Shown piece by piece: positions 23,301 to 34,085 of a stretch of DNA of 64,000 bases. The stretch spans positions 682,001 through 746,000 of the forward strand of contig OZ176053.1 of the NCBI GenBank assembly GCA_964247055.1, written 5' to 3'. The position numbers were made by a program, and so were the translations under genes. This DNA comes from Paragordius varius (Eukaryota; Nematomorpha). The notes beneath the pieces are model-generated. The model was not told where the DNA came from. It saw nothing but the letters and a program-made list of their open reading frames with translations, and did not search any database. Within the stretch, counting starts at the first letter, position 1. Every line of letters begins with the position of its first letter.

Positions 23301-26300
23301 AAACTGAAAATATACCTACAAAACGTAAAAATATAAAGACAAGTATTTTTTTTAAAAGACAACCATACTTTTATCTAGATTTATATCAATATAACTCATT
23401 GTTTTAAATAGCAAAGTATGAAATAGCGATATATAATACTAACACATCAATTCCATATTTTACAGTTGTAACTAAAAAGCTTATATGGGAAACATTAAGG
23501 TTTTAAAAAGTATGGTTGTCTTTTAGATAAAAATATTTGTCTTTATATTTTTACGTTTTGTCCGTATAATTTCAATTTTTACTGTAAAAAACGCATGGTG
23601 ATTGAAATGTTCCGGGGGGTTGAATTGTTTGAAGGTGAAATTGAAATGTTTAAGGGTGAATATGAGCATATAACATATAATTTAAAACCACATAAATAGG
23701 TCTAAATGCCCAACTCAAGCGTATCGATTTACTGTGCAACATTTTAACACCGCTGTTTGCTGGACAGATTTTAGCCCTGACAACTATGCTTACCGGAGTT
23801 TGTATAGTAATGGGTTGGAATATTTGTTCGGGTTTCCTAGAGTTTTGGCTTATTTCTTCCATTTATTCTCGTGTTCCACGCCTGGCTTATAAAACTGATC
23901 TCACGTTCAAAGAACAGCAAACTAAAAATGAAAATGGCGATTTTCAACTCCAAGCATTATTGGATCGATCAAAACAAGCGCTTCGTCATCATCAAAATAT
24001 GAATCTCAAGAAAACCAAGGTTAATATAAATACACCGAATTCACTCGAAAGTGAAAATGTTACGTTAATGGAAAAAGATTCTTTAAAAAGGACTAGAAAC
24101 AATAATAATGAATCTAAACTGGATGAAAATTTACCCCTTAAGAGTGTAAACAATTTTGATACTCATAATAATGGCGATATCGTCTCAAATAATACAAATA
24201 TTGTCCAAAATATTTCAAGTCATGAATCAATTCCCTCACTTAATATTTATGATGCAGAAAATGCTGAAACAGCTTATAATTTGGCTAAAAATGGAAATGA
24301 TAATAAATCTTGGATGTGGTCAAGCAAATATTTAAACATGACAAAAATGGTTTCAAAGTAAGACTTACTTTTCAAACTTTTATCTTACAGTAAAATTAAG
24401 AGATATAAAGCGTAAATTTAAAATATAAGATTTTGAACTTTTTTATTATTTGCACAGTGTTAGAAAGAAATTTGTAGAATTCACACAGGCATGGAAGTTA
24501 TATATGGGACAACGTATTCGATATGCTGGCATATCATTAGCCCTTTTGTACCTTACTGTTTTAGGATTCGATTCCATAACTGTCGGTATGGTTTCTAAAA
24601 TAAATATTTAAAAACTCAAAAAAAGTACAGTATATAAAATTATACCCACAAACGTTAAACATATGGACGAATATTTTTTTAGAACAACGCTATACTATTT
24701 TAAACATTTGATTATTAAATATAATTCCTAGAATTGCAAGGATGAAATAGAGATGTAAATTGATAATAATGCACTTATAATAAAAATTTAATTTTATTTA
24801 ATTATAATTTTGGTAGGAAAAACAAGGTACTAAAATGTATGGCTGTTTTTTATAAAAAAATTATGTCTTTTATTTTTTGTTTTTTCCGTATAATTTCAAT
24901 TACTCAAACTTATAACCTGATTAAAACCCTTTTTTCAATCTCTGTAAGGTTATGCTTATGCCATGGGAATGACTGAGAATATTATAGGAATCATGGTAGC
25001 CCTTGGGGCTTTATTTGGTATTTTGGGGACATTCGCTTACCCCAAAATCAAGTCGAGATATGGAATTCACAAAGCCGGTGTAATTGCTTTGATTGCACAA
25101 GTTTATAGTTATTATCATTTGAAAAGGATACGCTTTTCAATTTACCTTCAATTTTTTAGGCTCATAATTTGCGTTATTTTTTTAAATAAATTTGAATTTA
25201 GTATGAAAATACTAGAATCACAAAAAAGTTAATCTATAATATAATACTGCCCTTCCTTGTTTTAAACATTGAATATCTAAATTTTGATACATTTAAAGAA
25301 TATTATTATAAAAGAAAAACACTTTTATAATTTAAAACAATTTTATATAGAAAAACCACACTTTTACATATATAATTTTCAAATATTATAGATTACTTGT
25401 CTAAGTTTATGCATTTTCGCTTTTTGGCTACCCGGATCTCATTGGTTTCAAAGCAATGCTACTAAATATTCAAAAGCGGTCATCGATAAAATTAATAATT
25501 CTTCCAACATTGATAGTGTTTATAAGAATGATAGTCGGAACTTTCAAAACTATACTATGGCAAAGACCTTTGAATCAAAAACTAAATTTGAATCTAAAAA
25601 GATTAAAATGATATTATCGGAACACAATAGCCTTGGTTGGCAAGAAAAAATGCGGAAAATTTTTGTACGAAACATGAGCCATATTTGGCTTTTCATATTT
25701 GGCATAGTTCTCTCCAGATTAGGTATTATTTGGGTTATACCTATAAATTTTTTATGTGTTTTTGTAAAAGTTATTAAATATATGGAAAATATATCCAGTT
25801 TCAAAAAAAAATATGTTTTTTAACAAATTTGGCCAAATATCAGAATATTGATTGATGATTTTATATTACATTGATATTGTTTGCTCTTTGATTGGCTGGC
25901 TATAGTTTCATTAGGTAAATTAAACACCTTATATATATCAGCTCATTTTATAGGTCTTTGGATGGCAGATCTAACCCTGAATCAAATTCTACAGGAATGC
26001 GTTGTGGAAAATCAAAAAGGAATCATTAATGGTATTCAACATTCATTAATCATGATTTTTGAAAACGTAAAATATGCTGCGGTCATAGTATTACCATCTA
26101 CCAGTACTTTTGGTTGGTTAGTTATCCTATCTTTCCTATCCATTTGCACAGCTCTTCTGTGTTTCCTAAAATACGTTTCCCAGGTTAAAAAAAGCAACCT
26201 AGTACAAAAAATACCTTATCAATACAAAGAAAAATCGAAACCATTTGAAGTTATAAGAGAGATTTTATTACTTACGAGGAAAGGAGATAAAGAAACAAAA

Positions 26301-26486
26301 TCAAATACTAAATTTCAATTCTCAAAAACTGGTTCATTATTTTCAAAATCCGATTCCAAACAATCCAATCAGTATAAAAAACAACAGACACCCAAGATTA
26401 ATTTCCTAGAAAAAAAGGATAGTATGATTGAGGCTGTTTATGATCCAATAATGACAATACCATGTAACAACCAAGCCACAAAATGA
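20319..26486 (+). CDS. SLC40A1: Ferroportin (iron exporter), copy A, eight coding exons
   Basis: Exons: 20319-20438, 20959-21121, 22805-23056, 23700-24357, 24458-24585, 24949-25100, 25392-25722, 25954-26486. All junctions are GT/AG and in phase, giving 778 residues. The protein aligns throughout with animal ferroportin: ALTSW+GNRMWRF (TM1), VGKWIDKNARFKG, AKIALITQNGLV, MDKDWVVIVA, LNAQLKRIDLLCNILTP, MGWNICSGFLEFW, LTVLGFDSITVGYAYAMG, GLWMADLTLNQILQE and GIINGIQHSL. It should be a plasma-membrane exporter of ferrous iron. It is longer than the ~571-residue human protein because of a ~150-residue Asn-rich loop between TM6 and TM7 and an extended C-tail. Residues aligning with human D39, H43, C326 and H507 are N42, R46, S437 and K641. 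The N-terminus is uncertain: an acceptor AG at 20333-20334 could join an unseen upstream exon. Introns 1, 3 and 6 have GTTT donors. Confidence 0.9.
20463..20925. mobile_element. Two adjacent degraded TA-MITEs filling ferroportin A intron 1
   Basis: One copy runs from about 20463 to 20683 (GAAATCATAGAGGCAAAACG to ATTTTAATTGTACTGTA). A second runs from about 20690 to 20925 (GAAACTGAAATAATATAGAC to TTTTTGTCTACATAATTTT). Together they make up almost all of the 520-bp intron. The same pair is in unit B at about 42955-43410. Confidence 0.65.
22156..22448. mobile_element. TA-MITE in ferroportin A intron 2
   Basis: It begins CAGTAAAACTGAAATTATACGG and ends TTTGACTG, with TA on both sides. The counterpart in unit B is 44639-44928. 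Confidence 0.8.
23295..23584. mobile_element. TA-MITE in ferroportin A intron 3
   Basis: This is the best-preserved copy. It begins CAGTAAAAACTGAAAATATACC and ends CGTTTTGTCCGTATAATTTC plus AATTTTTACTG, flanked by TA. The inverted halves pair over about 75 bases. The unit-B counterpart is about 45774-46028, with a worn right end. Confidence 0.85.
24628..24905. mobile_element. TA-MITE in ferroportin A intron 5
   Basis: It begins CAGTATATAAAATTATACCC and ends near TTTTTCCGTATAATTTCAAT. It occupies 278 of the 363 intron bases. The unit-B counterpart is about 47064-47340. Confidence 0.7.
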
Positions 26487-26544
26487 AACATATTAGTTTA
26501 ATCAAAAAATGAAAACTTTTTAAAAAATTTTTTATAATTATTTA

Positions 26545-26816
26545 CAGACCTTTTAACTGTGATAAATTTCGTGATCTTTATAATTCTCACATAAAATATA
26601 GAAAGAATAGCCAAACAAATATTTTTTCGAAAATAACAACCATATTTTTTAAATTGTGGTTTTTTTAAAAATATAAAACTCATAGTTTGTAGTGAAATTG
26701 CAATTATTTTATAGTTTATATGTAGGTAAATGATAATTTTAAAGAGTATGGTTGTTTTATTTTTCTGAAAATATTTGTCTTTTACGTTTCAACTGCCTAA
26801 TTTTATTTTTTACTGT
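26545..26816. mobile_element. TA-MITE just downstream of ferroportin A
   Basis: It begins CAGACCTTTTAACTG and ends TTTTTTACTG before TA. It lies 58 bases past the ferroportin stop, so it is probably in the 3' UTR. The unit-B counterpart is about 49000-49270. Confidence 0.7.
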
Positions 26817-27120
26817 AACTATTACTACACGCACATGAAAATTGCATTTAATATCATTTAAGTAACTTTCACGCCCGTTAATATATATATCATTTATTAT
26901 TTAAGATTCAATTATTGCATCTTTATGTGTAAAATATATATCAATTAACACAATACAAAAATCACACATTTTTAATACCAATATTCCAAGTATAAATGAG
27001 AAACACTGTATAATCAATCACATCACAATATAATTATAAATGCACATATCGGATATTATTTGAAATGTAATTAAAATTTAAACCAGGAGATAATCGACTT
27101 ATAAAAAAAGCGGATTTAGT

Positions 27121-27375
27121 TATAGTAAAATTTTGAAATTATAAAGGCAAAACATAAAAAAAAATTTATTTTCATAAAGATGATTTTCTAATAATTTTTT
27201 TGTCAATATAACGTATCGTTTCTTGTTGCGATAAGGATAGAAATTAATACACAAAAGATAATTACTATAAAACTAATAGTCTTTAACTTTAAATATTGAA
27301 AACTAAGAGATAATTTCCGCATTATTCAATTTGACTTATATTTTGCCTTTATAATTTAACATTTACTTTATAACA
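27121..27375. mobile_element. Degraded TA-MITE between ferroportin A and the PDHA1 exon
   Basis: The left arm is TAGTAAAATTTTGAAATTATAA and the right arm is TTTTGCCTTTATAATTTAAC. It is a weaker match to the family. The unit-B counterpart is about 49576-49812. Confidence 0.55.
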
Positions 27376-27436
27376 ACCGTTTTTCCAATTGCTTTTAATT
27401 TTTGTAAATTGAAGTAAATTTTTCTTGTAAAGTGAT

Positions 27437-27601
27437 TTAGCCTTTGACTGTGATAGTGTCCCAAGGTTTGACACCCCTGACCTGGTAAGAGGGCACATCA
27501 TACAGCACATCAGTATAAAGTTCTTCAAGCGGGGGTTCAGGATCTGACGTTGCTTTGGCTGTATCGTCGGCTATTTGTTTGCGGACATCTCCATCAATTT
27601 T
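27437..27601 (-). CDS. PDHA1: Last coding exon of pyruvate dehydrogenase E1 alpha (unit A copy)
   Basis: On the minus strand, acceptor TTTAACTTTGCAG is followed by 54 codons and TAA. The peptide starts KIDGDVRKQIADDTAKATSD, continues PEPPLEELYTDVLYDV and ends VRGVKPWDTITVKG. This aligns with the C-terminus of animal PDHA1 (EVRKEI, then ATADPEPPLEELG, then FEVRGANQW). PDHA1 is the mitochondrial matrix thiamine-diphosphate decarboxylase subunit of the pyruvate dehydrogenase complex. No other PDHA1 exon was found in unit A, so this may be an orphan exon or an alternative last exon of a gene extending to the right. It lies tail to tail with ferroportin A. Confidence 0.85.
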   Translation of the reverse strand, partial: KIDGDVRKQIADDTAKATSDPEPPLEELYTDVLYDVPSYQVRGVKPWDTITVKG

Positions 27602-27987
27602 CTGCAAAGTTAAAACGGAAAAAAAGATTTAAAATTTTTGAGAGAAAATTGAAAACATATAGTTAAAGGGTTAAAAAGATTCAAAAATATATCATATTAT
27701 AACAGTTTTTTTTATATATTTAAAGAAAAAACTCTGCATATTGAATTACAAATTTATATTCATGAATATTTTTGCAAACGAGAATATTAAAGTTTCTGAA
27801 TATTTGTATTAAAAAAGAAACCTCAACGCCAATAAAATTATAACTTTGTTAAATAATGCCAAAACTCAAATAATTAAATTCATAAATTTTGTTGTAAAAA
27901 TAAATTTATAATAAATTTTTCATCGTCTTTCAGGAGTTTATATAAAATTAACCAAAAAAATACTTTTATAGCACAAGATGTTTCTTG

Positions 27988-28078
27988 TCATTCTACAATC
28001 TTTACATTAATTCCCATCTCATGAACAATATGGGTGAAATCGAAATCATTGGCAATCGAGTCAAATTTACATGCAAGC
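27988..28078 (-). CDS. Possible short terminal exon, unrecognised (unit A)
   Basis: On the minus strand, after CGTTTTAG, a 30-residue frame reads ACKFDSIANDFDFTHIVHEM and then GINVKIVE before TGA. The same 91 bases are unchanged in unit B (50432-50522), although flanking bases differ. It sits in what would be the last PDHA1 intron, so it could be an alternative last exon. Upstream sequence in unit B has an indel. I do not recognise the family, and it may be chance. Confidence 0.3.
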
Positions 28079-28439
28079 CTAAAACGAACTAGTGATATTC
28101 AGCTGGATATGAAGTTGTGCGCTCCATGTGTAAAATTTAATACAAAATTATTTAATGGAAATTCAGTATAAGGCACACCCATATAATATATATTTAGCTA
28201 TTTCAACGAATTCTGCTGATTAAATAGGTATAGAGAGCATATAATAAGGAATTTATTTAGTGAATTTAATCAGAAATATTTAAAAAGACAATCTCAAAGA
28301 TGAGCTTCGGTTTCATACTTTCACATTTTGTTTATGTTAACGCTTGAAAACTAAAAATTAATATATAGATGTATTGAGTGATTTGAGCGCCTATTATCGC
28401 AATTTTAAATAAATTTATATGGGAAAGATGGCTAGAAAC

Positions 28440-29505
28440 ATAAATTTGAAGGCTTCAGGCCTTCTTCTCCAATGGCGATCAGGGATGGGAACGTGAATGA
28501 AGACTAGCAACCAGGGATTGCAAGAACGAATGCTGCCCATTACGAGGTAAATGTATTATTTAGGTTGATTGGGACAAACTATCGAAGAAAGTCGTTCATT
28601 GCGGAGCTTTGGAAGCATGCTACTGATCCAGAAGCCCTCAAGATATCGAATGGCGGGGAGTTGGAAGTGGCCTATCCATGGGAGGAAATATGGCCAAAAG
28701 ACAGGCGGGAAAAGGATTATACGGATCTCGAGGTAATAATATTTAGGTGTTGATTGGCTTAGTGGGGAGGTGTTTCTTGTGGGGCTTGTGAGCCACGATG
28801 GACAGCGAGCCTTGGTCGGGTCCTTACTGCAACAAGTTACGTGCTAGTTCGGGAGGATTTGGTTGCAACCAAATTCTCATTCTAGTTGGCAGACTCTCTT
28901 GTGGGAGAACATTTCCTCCTTTGGGGAAAATCGACTCTTGTTATGTTGAGAGAGTTGTTTTCTCCAAACCTGTGATGGAGGTTTTATTTCGCCCATTGGA
29001 GAATCAGCCCCCTAAGTCCAAGATTTCATTTTGAGCACTACTCATACACCCGGACGCTCAAAATGAAGTTTTGGACTTAGAATATTTTTTAATTTTTTTC
29101 TCGCCCTTTGGGGAGGGGGGGGTGTTATATATATTTATTGATATTTTTTAATTTTTTATCAAAAAAACATAACAAAATAATAAATCAAACATTATCATCA
29201 TTTATTAAATGTTGTTATATAAATTATTCATGTAAATTTTCATATTCATTCTTGTTTAGTTGAGTTAGTTTTGTTTCCTGTTTAGTTGCGTTTTGTTTCT
29301 TGTCTTCTAATTCTCAGTTTTGTTTTCTAAAAATTAAAAATATTATGGTAATAAAATTAGCATACAAATCTACCAAATTAAAACACAAAATTTTAGGATT
29401 ATTTAAACCTTATAAAAATAATAAAACTCCTTCATTTCTAAAAACCAAAATCATTTCAATCAACACCGTTGTAAAAAAAGATACGATTCGAGTATTGGGT
29501 TGACA
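28440..29505 (+). mobile_element. Probable LTR-retroelement fossil, 3' part (unit A)
   Basis: This is a GC-richer block with an open frame (28565-28753, unrecognised, Trp- and charge-rich). It contains a 24-bp hairpin (29013-29036 with 29056-29079) and a G-rich purine tract. The tract is followed directly by TGTTATATATATTTATTG, the usual arrangement of a polypurine tract and 3' LTR. The LTR would end near TTGACA at 29505. No 5' LTR or polymerase is seen. It is broken, and older than the duplication because unit B has it too. Confidence 0.4.
29013..29079. repeat. Near-perfect 24-bp hairpin
   Basis: TAAGTCCAAGATTTCATTTT with GAGC pairs with GCTC and AAAATGAAGTTTTGGACTTA across a 19-base loop. 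It is conserved in unit B at about 51440-51502 with a compensating-style change in the left arm, so pairing is kept. Confidence 0.7.
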
Positions 29506-29621
29506 AATAAAATTCACATAATTTTAAATTATTTTGCTAAAATGGTATAAAATTATAAACAAAAAACACAGAATTAGAAAAAATTTAGACAGATAGGTTG
29601 AAGGATAAAATTAAAAAGAAT

Positions 29622-29706
29622 GCGTGGGCCTCAGTCCTGCGGACTTCTTTAAGAAAATTAACCAACTACAATCCCTCACCCTAACCCTAAGCCCACAAAC
29701 TCGAAA
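29622..29706 (+). repeat. Dispersed ~100-bp repeat with telomere-like CCCTAACCCTAA (unit A, left copy)
   Basis: GCGTGGGCCTCAGTCCTGCG, then GACTTCTTTAAGAAAATTAA, then TCACCCTAACCCTAA. It matches 40271-40377 in inverted orientation and has counterparts in unit B. It contains small palindromes (AGTCCTGCGGACT). No target duplication was found, so the element type is unknown. Confidence 0.75.
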
Positions 29707-30894
29707 CACTAAAAGTTCAAAATGGTTATTTCTAATAACCCTAATATTTCATCATCTAAAAGCAATATAAATAATATCTTTAATATAATTTAAGCCTGGA
29801 TTTACGTTGAGAAGCACAATCATTTTTTATCCAGAGGCGACAAAATAAGAAATAAACTTATCGATGATGGAAAAAATGATTTTTTAAAAAAAAAGAGTGG
29901 GTTTTAATTTTAATCAAAATGAAAATACTTCTTACCAAAAGACATAATAATTAAACTTTTATAAAGATAACAAAAGTCAGTTAAAAAATTACATTTATCT
30001 AATCAACCAGGTAGTATCATTTTTAAAATGATTATTAAAAAATTATTTATTTAAAGGTTCGTAACAACGGCAATATTTGGGTAAACTATAACAAATTATT
30101 TACAGTGGTGGATAATAAGTAAGATAAACCTCATGTTACCAAAAAGAAAGTTAAAATTATTCAAAAAAAATTGATGTGAGCATATTGTATGAAAAAAAGA
30201 AAATATCGGTGGAAAAAAAATATAATTTTATTCAAAAATGAATCATGAAATAAACAAAATAAACAGCTTTTTCTTAAAAAACGTTAGGAGTTTATCATCG
30301 GCTTTATGAAAATTAGGATATAAGGTGTCTTAAAATGATTTGTTTATAATAAGGTCAGTGTAATTTAATGAAAACAACGGTTATTTATTTAATTAAGAAA
30401 TTTATACCACTTCCAGTTAATAGTAAGCCAAATATTCCAGTTTTAGTTCCCACACAGAATGGGTGAGCAAAATTCTTTCTAAATAAATATATATATATAT
30501 AAAGAAGCTAAAACAAGAATAAATTTATATATTTACAAAATCTTTTAAAATATAAAATCTAAAAATAATCATAAATTTAGTATGTGAGTTAGGAAAGAAA
30601 TATTATTAATAAAGAAAATATCAAATAGGGTATTATAAGAATGTATATTAAAAAATTGGCGATTTAATAATTTCATTATTTAATAGGCAAATTTTTTCAA
30701 TAAGTTTGACTTATTTTAGATTCAATCATTAATATAATTAACATTTATCTTTAAATATCAGCTGATTTTGCGGCTTTAATATATATTAAATTCTTTTATA
30801 ATTAACTCTTTCTTTCAAAAATAGTGTTAGTTAAAGAATATGTAGGAATAATTATTTAAAAACATATAGCTGCAAAATATTAAAAAGTAAAAAT
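29707..30894. other. AT-rich intergenic, unit A
   Basis: A short frame at 29723-29792 (MVISNNPNISSPK in the unit B copy) is interrupted in A but longer in B (52142-52324). Otherwise nothing is recognisable. Confidence 0.4.
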
Positions 30895-33800
30895 TAATAA
30901 TTACCATCATTGGGGAAATTCAAGGTAAAATTTTTCTTTATGATTCGTTTCAGTATTGGTGCAAAATAAGGAATTCACGTTCTAAATTGAATTATAGAAT
31001 AAAAATATATAGTATGTTTGAGTTTTGTTATATTAATAAATAAGGTTTATTTCTTAAAAAACGATATTTTCCTTCATAAAATCACCTGTTTTTTGTTTAG
31101 ATGGCTTAATATATAGTTTAATTTAGCGAAATCTTGTATTTAAAACCATATAAGTATATTACGACAATTATTAAATCAATCAAAGGTCTAAAAGTAACTT
31201 ATAAAAACGGTGATATATAAAACAGCTAATTAAAGGAAGTGATTAAATAAAAATAATGATTTAATAAAAACAACCGATTTATAAAAACTGTTATAACTGA
31301 TTTAAAAAAACAACTGAATAAAATTATTTAAAAAAATGAATAAAAACAACTGATTAATAAAAACAACTGATATATAATAAAACCAATTGAATAAAAACAA
31401 CTCATTAATAACACATCTGATTAAAGAAAACAACTGGCTTAAATGATCGATAAAAACAGCTGATTAAATTATTTAACAAACAGCTGTTTTAAAACAGCCG
31501 ACTTTAACACTTGGATACAACACACTCATTTTAGTCCTTCGATTCAAATTGGGGTAGTTAAATACCCCAGGCCTGTTTAAAATCAAATACTTTAAAAAGT
31601 ATGGAAGCAATCGAAACCATGGCAAAATTTTGCACTTAGATAACATTAATAAACCGAAATATATAAAGAATTTTATTCAAAAATAATTGATATTACTTAT
31701 TTTGAGCTAAAACTGAAAGGTAAAAATTTAGTCAACGTGACATGTGTCAAATTATAAAATTAAAAAATAATACGAAATAAACCGCTTTCTCTATCTCTAT
31801 CAATGTTAGATGTAATTTATATAAAAAATAAGCTTTAGTTTTACCCTTAAAATTAAATGAAGACGATATTTTGCAAAATTTTGGTAAAATAAAAATGGCG
31901 TCGAAGTAGTTTGAGATGGAACTTTTTTTCAAAACAAAATTTTATCAAGATATTTTGGCATATTTATATAATATTTATCAGGATAGAATCATAAATTTAA
32001 ATTGGGACCGTTTTCTTCAGTAGTTTTTTAAAAATTTGTAAATTTAGTCTGGGGTATTTAGAAACCCCAATTTGAATCGAAGTGTTAATAGACACAAAAG
32101 ATTAAAGATTTATATATACAACTAATTAAATAAAAACAGCTGACGGTAAAACATGAAAAACAACTGATTATAAATAGCTGATTTAATTAATAATTAAATA
32201 AATATATCTGATTAATTTAAACGAATAACACTATTAAATAAAACTCATTAACAAACAACTGTTAAATAGCAATTTATAAAAACAACTTATTGAATTAAAA
32301 CAAATAATAACAAATGAATAAAAACAAATGAATAGAAACAAATAGTAAAATGATATAACAACTGATTGAATAAAAACAGTTGATTAAATTAGTCAAACAG
32401 CTGACTTATAATAACAGTGATTAACGACTGTTAAAATAAATAAATAACAATAGAAACAGTTGACTTATAAAAACAAATGGATATTAAAAACAACTGACTT
32501 ATATATAGAACAGCTGAAAATAGCCGACTAAATACAACTGTTAAATATGAGAAAAAAACAATTGATTAAACAACTGTGATTAATAAAACGTCTGTAATAA
32601 AAGATCTGATTTATAAAAATTACCATATTTGGGGAAATTCAAGGTAATATTCTCCTTTACGATTCGTTTCAGTTTTGGCGCAAATTAAGGTAAGCAATCC
32701 TCTGAAATGAAATAAAGTAAATATATATAATATGTTTGAGCTTTGTTACATTAAATAAATAAGGTTGATTTCTAAAAAAACTATATTAAGTCAAATCCTT
32801 ATCGAATATTCAATCAACTGCCTTTATAAATTTTTAATATAATTAATAAAAATAACAATTTGTTAATAAAGTCGTTTTTGCCTTCAATTGCTGTGAAACT
32901 AATTCCTACATGAAATCACCTGTATTTTGTTAAAATGGAATATTAAATTGTTTAATTAACTGATTTAAAAAATTATATATTTTAAACCATATAGGTATTT
33001 CAAAACAATTATTAAATCTATCAAAGGTTTAAAAGTAATTTAAAAACTGTGATATATAAAAACAGCTGATTTAAAACGGATTTATAAAAAATTGATTAAA
33101 AAATTTTGCGATAAATAAAAACATCTGGTTAAATGAAAAGATCGGATTTAACAACTGATTTAAAAACAACTGATTTATAAAACACTGATTTATAAAACAA
33201 TTGATTTGTAAAACAATTGATTTGTAAAACAATTGATTTGTAAAAACAATTTATTAATAAAAACAATGAACACAACAGACTAATAAAAACTAATTGATAT
33301 AAACAACTGATTGATAAAAATTTAAAAAAACAATTAACAACTGATTAAACAAAAACAAATGATTTAATTAAAACTGATAAAATAAATATAACTGTCTTAT
33401 AAGAACAAATGATTAATAAAGACAAAATAAAGACAAGTGATTAACGACTGACTTATAAATACAACTAATTTAAAAAACAGCTGACGATAAAACAGCTGAT
33501 TATGTACAGAAATAAAAATAACTATTATTTAAAACAAATAACAATTGATAAAAAACAGCTAATTAAATAATAATTAAATAAAAATAATTGATTAATTTAA
33601 ATAAATTCATTAATAAATTTATTATTAATTTGCTGATATTACATTGTATCATTCTAAAATTTACAACTAGTTAATTTAAACAATTAGCAACTGATTAAAT
33701 AACAACTGATTCAATAAAAACCGTTTTTAAAAACAGCTGACTTAAAAAAAATGATTAATCAACTGACGGATAAATACAACTAATAATATAAAACAGCTAA

Positions 33801-34085
33801 TTATAAAAACAGCAGACTAAATACAATGATTATATAATAACAGCTGGTTAAAAAACAATTGATTAAATAAAAACTACTGATTAATAAAAACGAATAACAC
33901 CTGATGAAATAAAACAACTGTTAACTGTTAAAAAACAACTGTAAACTAATTAAATTAAAAGAGTGATTAAAAATCTGATAAACGACTGTAAAAACTGAAT
34001 AATTAAAAATTCTGATAACAACCTGTTGTACAACATAAAAAAATATAAACAGCTGATTAGAAACAACTAATATTCTTATAATATT
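30895..34085. repeat. Higher-order tandem array with CAGCTG/CAACTG-rich degenerate units (unit A)
   Basis: A block of about 430 bp (30895-31230 and again about 32620-33065: GGGGAAATTCAAGGTAA, GATTCGTTTCAG, ATGAAATCACCTGTATTTTG) alternates with long stretches of a degenerate motif like AAAACAACTGATTAAATAAA. CAGCTG and CAACTG occur dozens of times. One TTAA-MITE (31508-32084) is inserted in it. No coding sequence is present. Confidence 0.8.
31508..32084 (+). mobile_element. TTAA-flanked MITE, copy 4 (unit A)
   Basis: It begins CACTTGGATACAACACACTC and ends GAATCGAAGTG, with TTAA at 31504-31507 and 32085-32088. Its partner in unit B at 53983-54547 has the same left insertion point, so it predates the duplication. 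Confidence 0.9.

Noticed and set aside
23650-23862. Minus-strand frame over ferroportin exon 4
   Set aside because: It is antisense to the exon and the match to ferroportin is on the plus strand. The same holds for 46086-46298.
25550-25804. Minus-strand frame over ferroportin exon 7
   Set aside because: Shadow of the plus-strand exon, repeated identically in unit B (48003-48257).
29660-29700. Interstitial telomere
   Set aside because: Only about two CCCTAA units occur, always embedded in the same ~100-bp repeat, so it is part of that repeat and not a telomere scar.
30895-34085. CRISPR-like array
   Set aside because: The repeats are degenerate, unevenly spaced and AT-only, and the sequence is plainly eukaryotic.
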